This document shows positions 1 through 5,732 of a stretch of 6,964 nt of DNA, in pieces. Numbering within the stretch: the first letter of the stretch is position 1; each line of letters opens with the position of its first letter. This DNA is from Desulfobacter sp. GTDB lineage: Bacteria; Desulfobacterota; Desulfobacteria; Desulfobacterales; Desulfobacteraceae. The stretch spans positions 1 to 6,964 of the forward strand of contig JAQYWJ010000113.1 of the NCBI GenBank assembly GCA_030145005.1, written 5' to 3'. The translations under genes were made by a program, and so were the position numbers. Under the pieces are notes generated by a model, which worked only from the letters and a program-made list of their open reading frames with translations, was not told the origin of the DNA and made no database searches.

Positions 1-230
1 AAAAGGAACCCAAAGTAAAAGGGATTGCCTGCTACCCTTGTTTCTATAAAAATTTATATTTTAAGGATTTCAGAACCCGTCCGGGTGTTCCATGGACAGG
101 CATGGGCTATACCTATGACTGGGGAAACCGGCAGCATCCGTTTGGTGCCAGCGAATTCATCCTGGTTCCCGGGGCGGCCTACGAGATTGTAAAAGTGGTT
201 GAAACCATGGACTATATCAAAGAAAAATAA
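1..230 (+). CDS. Hypothetical protein, C-terminal fragment (5' end outside the window)
   Basis: An open frame runs from the left edge (first complete codon at position 3) to a TAA stop at 228-230 and encodes the last 75 residues of a protein. The visible part is rich in aromatic residues and glycine (for example PWTGMGYTYDWG and GASEFILVPGAAYEI) and ends in a charged helix-like tail, VETMDYIKEK. This pattern suggests a beta-rich soluble domain. No signal, membrane segment or catalytic motif can be seen in the fragment. The gene lies 53 bases upstream of the hydrolase on the same strand, so the two are probably co-transcribed and may work together. I do not recognise the family and assign no function. 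Codon use looks like that of the neighbouring genes, which supports a real coding region. Confidence 0.7.
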   Translation, partial: KEPKVKGIACYPCFYKNLYFKDFRTRPGVPWTGMGYTYDWGNRQHPFGASEFILVPGAAYEIVKVVETMDYIKEK

Positions 231-240
231 TGCAGAGTAA

Positions 241-266
241 GCAGCCAGGCGAGGTGTGCCTGCTGC
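241..266 (+). other. Intergenic hairpin before the hydrolase gene
   Basis: Arms 241-250 (GCAGCCAGGC) and 258-266 (GCCTGCTGC) pair as a 9-bp GC-rich stem with one bulged C and a 7-base loop. The hairpin lies after the stop of the preceding gene and 6 bases before the Shine-Dalgarno at 273-277. No U-run follows, so it is not an intrinsic terminator. It may leave the ribosome site exposed or stabilise the downstream mRNA; either role is inference. Confidence 0.4.
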
Positions 267-272
267 GAAACC

Positions 273-277
273 GGAGG
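273..277 (+). promoter_or_regulatory. Shine-Dalgarno GGAGG deciding the hydrolase start
   Basis: A perfect GGAGG lies 6 bases before the ATG at 284. It favours that ATG over the in-frame ATG at 230, which overlaps the preceding stop codon and would add 18 basic, poorly structured residues. Confidence 0.8.
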
Positions 278-283
278 AAAACT

Positions 284-1678
284 ATGCAACTTATTTTTGT
301 GCACGGATGGAGTGTTACCAACACGAACACCTATGGCGATCTTCCCCGGGCATTGTCCAATGCCGCCGGTGGGGTCGGACTGAGTCTGGATATCCGGCAT
401 ATTTACCTGGGCCGGTACATCAGTTTTAATGACAAGGTCACCATGGATGATATCGCCCGGTCCATGGACCGGGCCCTGCGCGATCTGCCGGGAAACAGTG
501 ACACCCATATTGCGCCGTTTTCCTGTATCACCCATTCCACCGGCGGGCCTGTGGTTCGAAGCTGGGTGGATAGATTTTACGGTGCCCAAAAATTAGGCAC
601 GCTGCCCCTGAACCATCTGGTGATGCTGGCCCCGGCCAATCACGGATCTGCCCTGGCCGTTCTGGGCAAAGCCCGGGTGGGGCGAATCAAAGCCTGGTTT
701 AACGGCATTGAGCCCGGACAGCGGGTACTGGACTGGCTTAGCCTTGGAAGTGCCGGCCAGTGGGATCTGAACCATATCTGGCTTGATTATGACATGGCCG
801 ATACCTCTTTTTACCCCTTTGTGCTCACAGGCCAGGGAATCGACCATAAATTTTTTGATTTTATCAACTCATATCTTGTTGAAAAAGGTTCCGACGGGGT
901 GGTCCGGGTGGCTGGTGCCAACATGAATTGCTGCTGCGTTTCACTGGTTCAGTCGCTGGATAATGAAATCAGAAAACGGCCGCGGACCTTAGGCTTAAAG
1001 CTTTCACCGGATGGGGGTATAAGACATCCACAGCCTGTTGCCCTAAGGGTGTACAACCAGTACAGCCACTCCGGAAAAAAAATGGGAATTATGCGCAGTA
1101 TCGGTCCTGATGACACCGGGGTGCCGGTGGTTCAGGATATTTTAAAGTGTTTTCGGGTAGATAGTCAGCAGAGTTACAAGAATCAATTTAAGCAACTGGA
1201 AATAGAAACCCAAAAAGCCCAGAAAGACGAGGACCAATACTGCATGCTGGTATTTAACGTTCATGACGATCAGGGGGAGCACATCGCCCAGGGTAATTAT
1301 GATCTGTTGCTGCTGGCCGGAAGCCGGTATCAGCCCGACAAGCTCCCTAAAGGTTTTTTTATGGACCGCCAAATGAACGAAAGTACCGGCCGCCTGGTCT
1401 ACTATCTGAATGTCGATAAAATGCAGGATATTGTTAAAAAGGGCAAATTCGGATTGCGGGTAGTGGCCCGGCCCGTCAAAGGATTCGCCTATTATGCGGC
1501 GGCAGAATTTCGTCCTTCTAAAAACGAGGTGAAAAAAATTCTAATGCCGAATCAGACCATTTATGTGGACATAATGCTCCATCGCTTTGTGGATAAAAAT
1601 GTATTCAGATTCGGGCCGGCAACGGATAAACCGATTAATTTCAAGCGGGTTAAACCGTCCGGCGAACCGTTGGTTTAA
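284..1678 (+). CDS. Alpha/beta-hydrolase, lipase/esterase-like, with C-terminal accessory domain
   Basis: The product is 464 residues and probably an esterase, lipase or phospholipase acting on an ester bond; the substrate is unknown. The start at 284 follows GGAGG and opens directly with the first core strand, MQLIFVHGWS, whose HGWS is the usual oxyanion-hole motif. The nucleophile elbow is THSTGG, with Ser85 as the likely nucleophile; the family norm is GHSxGG, so the first Gly is Thr here. Asp204 in GSDGVV and His262 in YSHSG are the best candidates for the rest of the triad. The catalytic fold seems to end near residue 275. Residues about 315-464 form a separate beta-rich domain of unknown role. 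Three consecutive cysteines occur at 216-218. There is no signal peptide or membrane segment, so the enzyme is cytoplasmic or leaves by a signal-less route such as type VI secretion; that is speculation. The upstream partial gene is its likely operon partner. Confidence 0.82.
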   Translation: MQLIFVHGWSVTNTNTYGDLPRALSNAAGGVGLSLDIRHIYLGRYISFNDKVTMDDIARSMDRALRDLPGNSDTHIAPFSCITHSTGGPVVRSWVDRFYGAQKLGTLPLNHLVMLAPANHGSALAVLGKARVGRIKAWFNGIEPGQRVLDWLSLGSAGQWDLNHIWLDYDMADTSFYPFVLTGQGIDHKFFDFINSYLVEKGSDGVVRVAGANMNCCCVSLVQSLDNEIRKRPRTLGLKLSPDGGIRHPQPVALRVYNQYSHSGKKMGIMRSIGPDDTGVPVVQDILKCFRVDSQQSYKNQFKQLEIETQKAQKDEDQYCMLVFNVHDDQGEHIAQGNYDLLLLAGSRYQPDKLPKGFFMDRQMNESTGRLVYYLNVDKMQDIVKKGKFGLRVVARPVKGFAYYAAAEFRPSKNEVKKILMPNQTIYVDIMLHRFVDKNVFRFGPATDKPINFKRVKPSGEPLV

Positions 1679-1841
1679 GACTGTTTTTCATGGGTTGTCA
1701 CTGTCGATTCGAAATTGACATCAAACTGCAGGCAAATTACATGCGATTGTCCTTGTCAAACGCCCCTTTAAAGTTGATTTTTCGTACCAGACCCGGTATG
1801 GAGTAGCCAGTTTAAACGACACCATGGGCTGACCTGGTATA

Positions 1842-1871
1842 TTGACATTCAGGTTCAATCCACAACTAAAT
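1842..1871 (+). promoter_or_regulatory. Candidate sigma-70-type promoter for the ABC importer operon
   Basis: TTGACA at 1842-1847 matches the -35 consensus exactly. The best hexamer at an acceptable distance is CTAAAT at 1866-1871, with an 18-base spacer, and it matches the -10 consensus only partly. Transcription would begin roughly 50 bases before the ATG at 1928. The position before a three-gene operon is sensible, but the weak -10 keeps confidence low. Confidence 0.3.
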
Positions 1872-1917
1872 ATGTAAGCAATTCGAAGAATTATTGTGAC
1901 GTTTATATATCCCCATT

Positions 1918-1921
1918 GGAG
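1918..1921 (+). promoter_or_regulatory. Shine-Dalgarno GGAG deciding the ATPase start
   Basis: GGAG lies 6 bases before the ATG at 1928. An alternative in-frame TTG at 1916 overlaps this site and has no ribosome site of its own, so the ATG is preferred and the protein loses four residues (MEKN). Confidence 0.75.
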
Positions 1922-1927
1922 AAAAAT

Positions 1928-2623
1928 ATGCGGTTTGAATGCAGGGGCCTGACCTTCACCTACCCGGAGGCGGACAACCCGGTCCTGGAAAATCTTAGTT
2001 TTTCCATGGCCGCACCGGGATTTAATGCTGTTTTCGGGCCATCAGGCGTGGGGAAAACCTCTTTTGCAAGAATTCTTGCCGGCGGCAACAGTGGCCCCGG
2101 GGGGAATGCGTTGATCTATGAAGGCATTTCCACCATTTTGTATTCTTACAACCAGGAGCGCCTGCCCGGATGGGCCAACACCGGCAGCCACCTTGAAAAG
2201 GTCTGCCCCCCAAAAAATTCAGATCTTAGAAAAGAACTTGTCAAAATTTTTAAAGTGGACTCCCTTTTGGGATCTCGATTTTCCCAGTTGTCCATGGGCC
2301 AGCAGAACCGGATGAACCTTATCCGCTACCTTATCCAGAACTTTGATTTGCTGATTTTGGACGAAAGTCTTGCCAATGTGGATGAAGCCTTGCGGGAAAC
2401 CATTATCCTGGCCATAAAGGAGATGTTTCCAACCAAGCTGTTTCTTTATATTTCCCACAATCTTATGGAAGTGGCACGATTCTGCAAAGACATCCTTGTG
2501 TTAAGCAGGCCCGGGAAAAACAAAGGGGCCGTTGTGGTGCAGGGCCAAAATTATGAAACAGGATATACGGCCGACCCCCAGGCCATTGACCGGTCCCTGC
2601 TGGAGATTATGAATGCTGTTTAG
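1928..2623 (+). CDS. ABC importer ATP-binding subunit (nitrate/taurine/aminopyrimidine type)
   Basis: A 231-residue cytoplasmic ATPase that should drive import through the permease encoded just downstream. All the nucleotide-binding elements are visible in order: Walker A GPSGVGKTS (37-45, Lys43), a Q-loop glutamine at 76 in YNQERLPGW, signature LSMGQQNR (121-128), Walker B LLILDE (141-146, catalytic Glu146), D-loop SLANVD (147-152) and the switch His177 in SHN. The RLPGW stretch after the Q-loop recalls the LLPW found in the SsuB/TauB/ThiZ branch. The signature has Met in place of the first Gly of LSGGQ, which is tolerated in many ATPases. The length is slightly short for the branch (about 240-260). 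The last 11 bases overlap the permease start at 2613, which points to translational coupling. The substrate cannot be inferred from this subunit. Confidence 0.9.
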   Translation: MRFECRGLTFTYPEADNPVLENLSFSMAAPGFNAVFGPSGVGKTSFARILAGGNSGPGGNALIYEGISTILYSYNQERLPGWANTGSHLEKVCPPKNSDLRKELVKIFKVDSLLGSRFSQLSMGQQNRMNLIRYLIQNFDLLILDESLANVDEALRETIILAIKEMFPTKLFLYISHNLMEVARFCKDILVLSRPGKNKGAVVVQGQNYETGYTADPQAIDRSLLEIMNAV

Positions 2624-3380
2624 ACGAATCTACCAGTTTCTGATTGTCTATTGCTTAGGCGTTGTCGGCCTTTTAACCGTCAAATATGCTGCCGGCCTGT
2701 CCAATTATGTTATCCCCGGTTTAGCGCTGATCTTTGATACGGCACACCGGATGCTGGCCGGCTATTTTCTTGACGTGCTCAACACCCTTTCCGTAACTGT
2801 GCTGGGCCAGATGATTTCCATTTTCATGGCCTTTTTTGTGGGAATCATCGGCCGCAAATCATCCTGGGCAGGCTCGTTTATCAAGGTCATGGCCTATAAC
2901 ATCCAGGCCTATCCCATTGTGGCCCTGGCCCCGATCATTTTTATTCTCTTAGGAGACGGATTTCTATCCCGTCTGCTCATTGCTTCCATGATCTGTTATT
3001 TTCCTTTGCTGCTGTCGGTGTTGGGGATCATGGCCTCACCCATAAAGGATATTGAACATTTTTACATAGCCACCGGCCGGATGCGCTGGCAGCTGGAAGT
3101 CAAAATCCGGGCCTTTGAAAATTTAAACAAGCTGACCACAGTGATTGCAGGATCCGCCACGCTGGCCATGGCCGGCACCATTGTGGCCGAGTTTATTGCT
3201 GCAGATCAAGGCATCGGTTACAGTATACGCATTGCCCTGTACCAGAGCGATCTTGCCCGCATTCTTGTGGCCCTGTTTTCCATCGGCATTATAATCTCGG
3301 TTTACCAGGGCATTCTGGAAACGGTGGGCGAACAAATGAAAACCAAATGGTTCGCGCCAAAGGGAGGAGATTTGATATGA
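2613..3380 (+). CDS. ABC importer permease subunit (SsuC/TauC/ThiX-like)
   Basis: A 255-residue inner-membrane protein forming, probably as a homodimer, the channel of the importer. About six hydrophobic segments are visible, near residues 9-27, 60-79, 98-114, 118-139, 180-197 and 215-232. Family landmarks include LNTLSVTVLG (56-65), PIVALAPIIFILLG (101-114) and, near the C terminus, VAEFIAADQGIGYSI (191-205), which matches the E-aa-GlGyxI stretch typical of the nitrate/sulfonate/taurine permeases. The cytoplasmic coupling (EAA) loop lies at about 147-170 and is degenerate, with YIATGRMRWQ where EAAxxxGAsxWQ is usual. The ATG lies inside the ATPase gene, and the stop overlaps the binding-protein ATG by four bases (ATGA), so the three genes should be translated in a coupled way and made together. 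Confidence 0.9.
   Translation: MLFRRIYQFLIVYCLGVVGLLTVKYAAGLSNYVIPGLALIFDTAHRMLAGYFLDVLNTLSVTVLGQMISIFMAFFVGIIGRKSSWAGSFIKVMAYNIQAYPIVALAPIIFILLGDGFLSRLLIASMICYFPLLLSVLGIMASPIKDIEHFYIATGRMRWQLEVKIRAFENLNKLTTVIAGSATLAMAGTIVAEFIAADQGIGYSIRIALYQSDLARILVALFSIGIIISVYQGILETVGEQMKTKWFAPKGGDLI
3362..3369 (+). promoter_or_regulatory. Shine-Dalgarno GGGAGGAG deciding the binding-protein start
   Basis: A strong purine-rich site within the last codons of the permease gene sits 7-9 bases before the ATG at 3377. It favours this start over the in-frame ATG at 3347, which would place ten charged residues before the signal peptide. Confidence 0.75.
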
Positions 3381-4384
3381 ATCAAAAAATCAAAATCGAC
3401 ACCGTGATCAGGGCAGGACTCATGGTCCTTTGCATGATGCTTTTTTCTGCCGTCACACCTGCCGTTGCAGGCGATACGCTTAATTACCGTCTGAAATGGC
3501 TGTTCAACACCTCTGTGGCCGGAGACATCATTGCCGACACCGGTGGTTTTTTTAAAAACGCAGGGCTGGATGTCTCCGTAAATGAAGGCGGGGCCGGAAA
3601 AAATGCCATCAAGGAGCTCGAGCTGGGATATGCGAACTTTGGCGTGGCATCTGCCGACCAGGTCATCCGGGCCCTTGAAAAAGGCGCTGACGTGGTGGTT
3701 TTAGCCCAGCTGTTCCAGGTCAACCCCATGCAGTGGATCTACCGGTCGGATCAGCCTGAAATCAAGGGCCTTTCCGATTTAAAGGGCCGGCATATCGGGG
3801 TTACCTTCGGGGGGAATGATGAAACCATCATGAACACCCTTTTAGCCAAAGCAGGGCTTACATCAAAAGATGTCCGCATCTCAAGCGTCAGGTTTGATTT
3901 CACCCCGTTTTTAAAAAAAGAAGTTGATGTGTGGCCGGTATACCGCAACTCCCAGGGGGTCATCCTGGAAGACAGGCTGGCTGCAGAAGGCGAACAGGTA
4001 AAATTTTTCAACCCTGCGGACTACGGTGTATCCTTTGTGGCCAACTCGGTTGTGACCTCAGGCACTATGATGAAAAAACATCCGGAAACGGTAAAGGCCT
4101 TTATGACGGCGCTGCTGTCGGCCTGGGAATTTGCCGTGAATCCGGCCAATGAATCCCAGGTTTTAGCCCAAATCAAAAAAAAGGATAAAGGCACCAAAGA
4201 CGATATCCGCCAAAAACAGCTTAAAGCCACCCGTCCTTTGATCAAACCGGACAAAGGGACAAAAATCGGCACCATTGATGTTCGAGCATGGCAGCAGACC
4301 GAACGTATCATGGTCAAGGAACAACAGATCATGGCCCCGGTTGATGTGACAAGCCGGCTCGTTGGGCCCAAAAAACAATCCTAA
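3377..4384 (+). CDS. ABC importer substrate-binding protein, NMT1/THI5-like
   Basis: A 335-residue periplasmic binding protein that should capture the substrate for the adjoining permease and ATPase. Residues 1-31 form a classical signal peptide: basic start, hydrophobic core, and cleavage after AVA before Gly32. There is no lipobox cysteine. The mature protein begins NYRLKWLFNTSVAGDIIADTGGFF, here split as LKW (39-41) and VAGD (47-50), a diverged form of the LKW..qaqFAGfyvA..kGfy opening of NMT1/THI5-like proteins. Other family marks are IGVTFGGNDETI (140-151), FDFTPFLKKEVDVWPVY (173-189) and DYGVSF (215-220). This branch includes binders of thiamine-pyrimidine precursors, riboflavin, sulfonates and related compounds, so an aromatic or pyrimidine-like ligand is plausible but unproven. 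Being last in the operon and coupled by ATGA is unusual for a protein needed in excess. Its TAA stop overlaps the TAG stop of the convergent gene. Confidence 0.88.
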   Translation: MNQKIKIDTVIRAGLMVLCMMLFSAVTPAVAGDTLNYRLKWLFNTSVAGDIIADTGGFFKNAGLDVSVNEGGAGKNAIKELELGYANFGVASADQVIRALEKGADVVVLAQLFQVNPMQWIYRSDQPEIKGLSDLKGRHIGVTFGGNDETIMNTLLAKAGLTSKDVRISSVRFDFTPFLKKEVDVWPVYRNSQGVILEDRLAAEGEQVKFFNPADYGVSFVANSVVTSGTMMKKHPETVKAFMTALLSAWEFAVNPANESQVLAQIKKKDKGTKDDIRQKQLKATRPLIKPDKGTKIGTIDVRAWQQTERIMVKEQQIMAPVDVTSRLVGPKKQS

Positions 4385-5670
4385 AATAGAGATTCCAGCA
4401 CATCTAAAATTCTTTTTTTTGCAAAAGGTGATGATGCGATGCGCGCCTGGGCATCTTTAACGATCATTTCCCTGTCAGCCCACAGGGTATATTGTTTAAA
4501 TTTATCTTTACGATGGATGCCCATGGCAAGGGCTACCAGATTAACATAATTATCCACACTGAAATCATATGCCGGTTCTTCAGTGACAAAAGTCTGGCTG
4601 CAATAATGACATATGGTTACTAATCGATCAGCCCCTGTATTCCCGGCTTCGTCCAGGCGTTGTTTTCGGATATGCTTGCAGCTGTCCGGAAACCAGGTCA
4701 TGGCACCGCTGCCGCAGCACATTGTATTATGACCACAATGCGCCATCTCGACCAGTTCTACCCCCGGCAATTGTCTTAACACATCACGGGGGCCGTTTAT
4801 ATCAGCACCGGTGTAAGCCGACTTACAGGCTTCATGGAGAGTGACGGTTCCTGCTGCTGCATCAGTGAGCTGCAACTTATGCATATTTTCGGCCAGATAC
4901 TGGGGAAACGAAATAACTTTGAAAGGGATTTTCATTGAAGGTGAAATAGTTGTTTTAAACCGGCAATGGCAAGTGGGACACCACAATATAACAGCTTTGG
5001 GATTAAACTCCGACAGGGCTATTATCAGTTCCTCAGCCTTTTTTCCACCTTCTTTAACAGCACCGAAAAACAGATGGGAATCTGAGCAACAATAATCAAG
5101 TCCCGGCAAAAATGAGTAATCATCCCCGATGGCATCCATAATATCCAGGGCATTCAATAATTTTTCCGGCTGGAAATAGACATTGCATCCAGGAAAAAAA
5201 ACGTACGGCGCATTTGGCTGCCCGTGCGACGATGTAATTTTGGTATATTCTGATTCAGAAACCTGAATATTTGCCATGACCCGCTGGGCGCTGTCCCGGC
5301 ATCCAGGGTCCCTGAAAAATGAATTTTCAAGCCCTTGGCCTATAAGCCCTTGGCCAATATATTCCTGCTTGATAAGTTCGTTAATCAGCATGGGGTTAAG
5401 ATCTTCAGGGCAAACCCCATTGGTACATTTAAAACACTCCATACAGGAAAAAGCTTTGGTATAAGCCTGTTTTGAAAAAAGGCCTTTGTCAATAAAATCA
5501 AATACCTTTTCCTGGATTTTTTGATAGGTGTCTTTGCTTGAATCCGTATGGGGCAGGATCGGACATGCCTGGGCACAGAGCCCGCATTGAAGGCAATTTT
5601 CTAAAAATCGCTGTTTTTCTTTTATATAATGGTTATACACCGTCATTCTTATGTTGCATATAAGGTCCAT
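4381..5670 (-). CDS. Fe-S electron-transfer protein, HdrD/GlpC-like (two 4Fe-4S motifs, two CCG domains)
   Basis: A 429-residue soluble protein of the heterodisulfide-reductase/GlpC/GlcF/LutA/DgcB-like group, expected to pass electrons between a dehydrogenase and another carrier. The N-terminal part has two [4Fe-4S] ligand sets: Cys26, 29, 32, 36 in CLQCGLCAQACP, and Cys76, 79, 82, 87 in CMECFKCTNGVCP. Two CCG domains follow. The first has Cys162 (FFPGC), Cys194-195 and CPTC at 231-234. The second has Cys282 (HEAC), CCG at 318-320 and CHYC at 354-357. Both keep the spacing expected for unusual Fe-S cluster binding, though the first reads CCS rather than CCG. There is no membrane segment or signal peptide. 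The start is uncertain: ATG 5670 has a weak AGG site, TTG 5691 would add 7 residues, and ATG 5646 would remove 8. The gene lies 62 bases after the ProX-like gene on the same strand, suggesting a role in oxidising a betaine-type substrate; that is inference. Confidence 0.88.
   Translation of the reverse strand: MDLICNIRMTVYNHYIKEKQRFLENCLQCGLCAQACPILPHTDSSKDTYQKIQEKVFDFIDKGLFSKQAYTKAFSCMECFKCTNGVCPEDLNPMLINELIKQEYIGQGLIGQGLENSFFRDPGCRDSAQRVMANIQVSESEYTKITSSHGQPNAPYVFFPGCNVYFQPEKLLNALDIMDAIGDDYSFLPGLDYCCSDSHLFFGAVKEGGKKAEELIIALSEFNPKAVILWCPTCHCRFKTTISPSMKIPFKVISFPQYLAENMHKLQLTDAAAGTVTLHEACKSAYTGADINGPRDVLRQLPGVELVEMAHCGHNTMCCGSGAMTWFPDSCKHIRKQRLDEAGNTGADRLVTICHYCSQTFVTEEPAYDFSVDNYVNLVALAMGIHRKDKFKQYTLWADREMIVKDAQARIASSPFAKKRILDVLESLF
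5329..5355 (-). repeat. In-gene tandem duplication, 15-base period
   Basis: The 12-mer AAGCCCTTGGCC (plus strand) occurs at 5329-5340 and again at 5344-5355. On the minus strand the frame is kept and gives IGQG LIGQGLE, two copies of a five-residue unit between the second 4Fe-4S motif and the first CCG domain. It looks like a small in-frame slippage duplication in a linker. Confidence 0.75.
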
Positions 5671-5707
5671 GGGATAGCCTGGTTTTTTCAATCAGGGCTA
5701 TCCCATG
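5668..5707 (-). promoter_or_regulatory. 12-bp perfect inverted repeat over the Fe-S gene start
   Basis: Arms 5668-5679 (CATGGGATAGCC) and 5696-5707 (GGCTATCCCATG) are exact inverted copies separated by 16 bases. In the minus-strand transcript this forms a stable stem-loop between the ProX-like gene and the Fe-S gene. The second arm contains the likely ATG at 5670 and most of its weak AGG ribosome site; the alternative TTG at 5691 sits in the loop. No U-run follows on either strand, so it is not a standard terminator. It could limit translation of the Fe-S gene, or mark an mRNA processing or 3'-stabilising site after the binding-protein gene. Confidence 0.65.
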
Positions 5708-5732
5708 TTGATTATCCTAAGGTTTATCTGTT

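Larger units (their letters stand above)
1679..1927. other. Intergenic region between hydrolase and ABC importer operon
   Basis: This 249-base gap separates two plus-strand transcription units. It contains two exact TTGACA boxes (1715-1720 and 1842-1847), a GTTTAAAC palindrome at 1810-1817, and a loose inverted repeat TACCAG/CTGGTA (1785-1790 and 1834-1839). No intrinsic terminator follows the hydrolase stop. No TPP or FMN riboswitch core was recognised, although the downstream importer is related to pyrimidine/thiamine-precursor systems. Short coding-like stretches occur in more than one frame, but none has a ribosome site. Confidence 0.5.

Noticed and set aside
230..283. N-terminal extension of the hydrolase from the ATG at 230
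   Set aside because: That ATG overlaps the preceding stop without a ribosome site, and the extra 18 residues cross a hairpin. The ATG at 284 has a perfect GGAGG and begins right at the first core strand.
212..589. 125-codon minus-strand frame opposite the hydrolase start
   Set aside because: It is antisense to a gene with clear catalytic motifs, and its composition looks like a frame shadow.
1785..1839. TACCAG/CTGGTA repeat as a TPP riboswitch
   Set aside because: The neighbouring GGCTGACCTGGTA recalls the motif only superficially. The CTGAGA box and the conserved pairing elements are absent.
3347..3376. Earlier start of the binding protein at 3347
   Set aside because: It would put ten charged residues before the signal peptide. 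The ATG at 3377 has a strong ribosome site and the typical ATGA coupling with the permease stop.
4021..4371. 116-codon open frame on the minus strand inside the binding-protein gene
   Set aside because: It is a shadow of the plus-strand coding frame, with no ribosome site or recognisable protein features.
5668..5707. Intrinsic terminator for the ProX-like gene
   Set aside because: The stem is strong, but the T-run is in the loop and no U-tract follows the stem on either strand.
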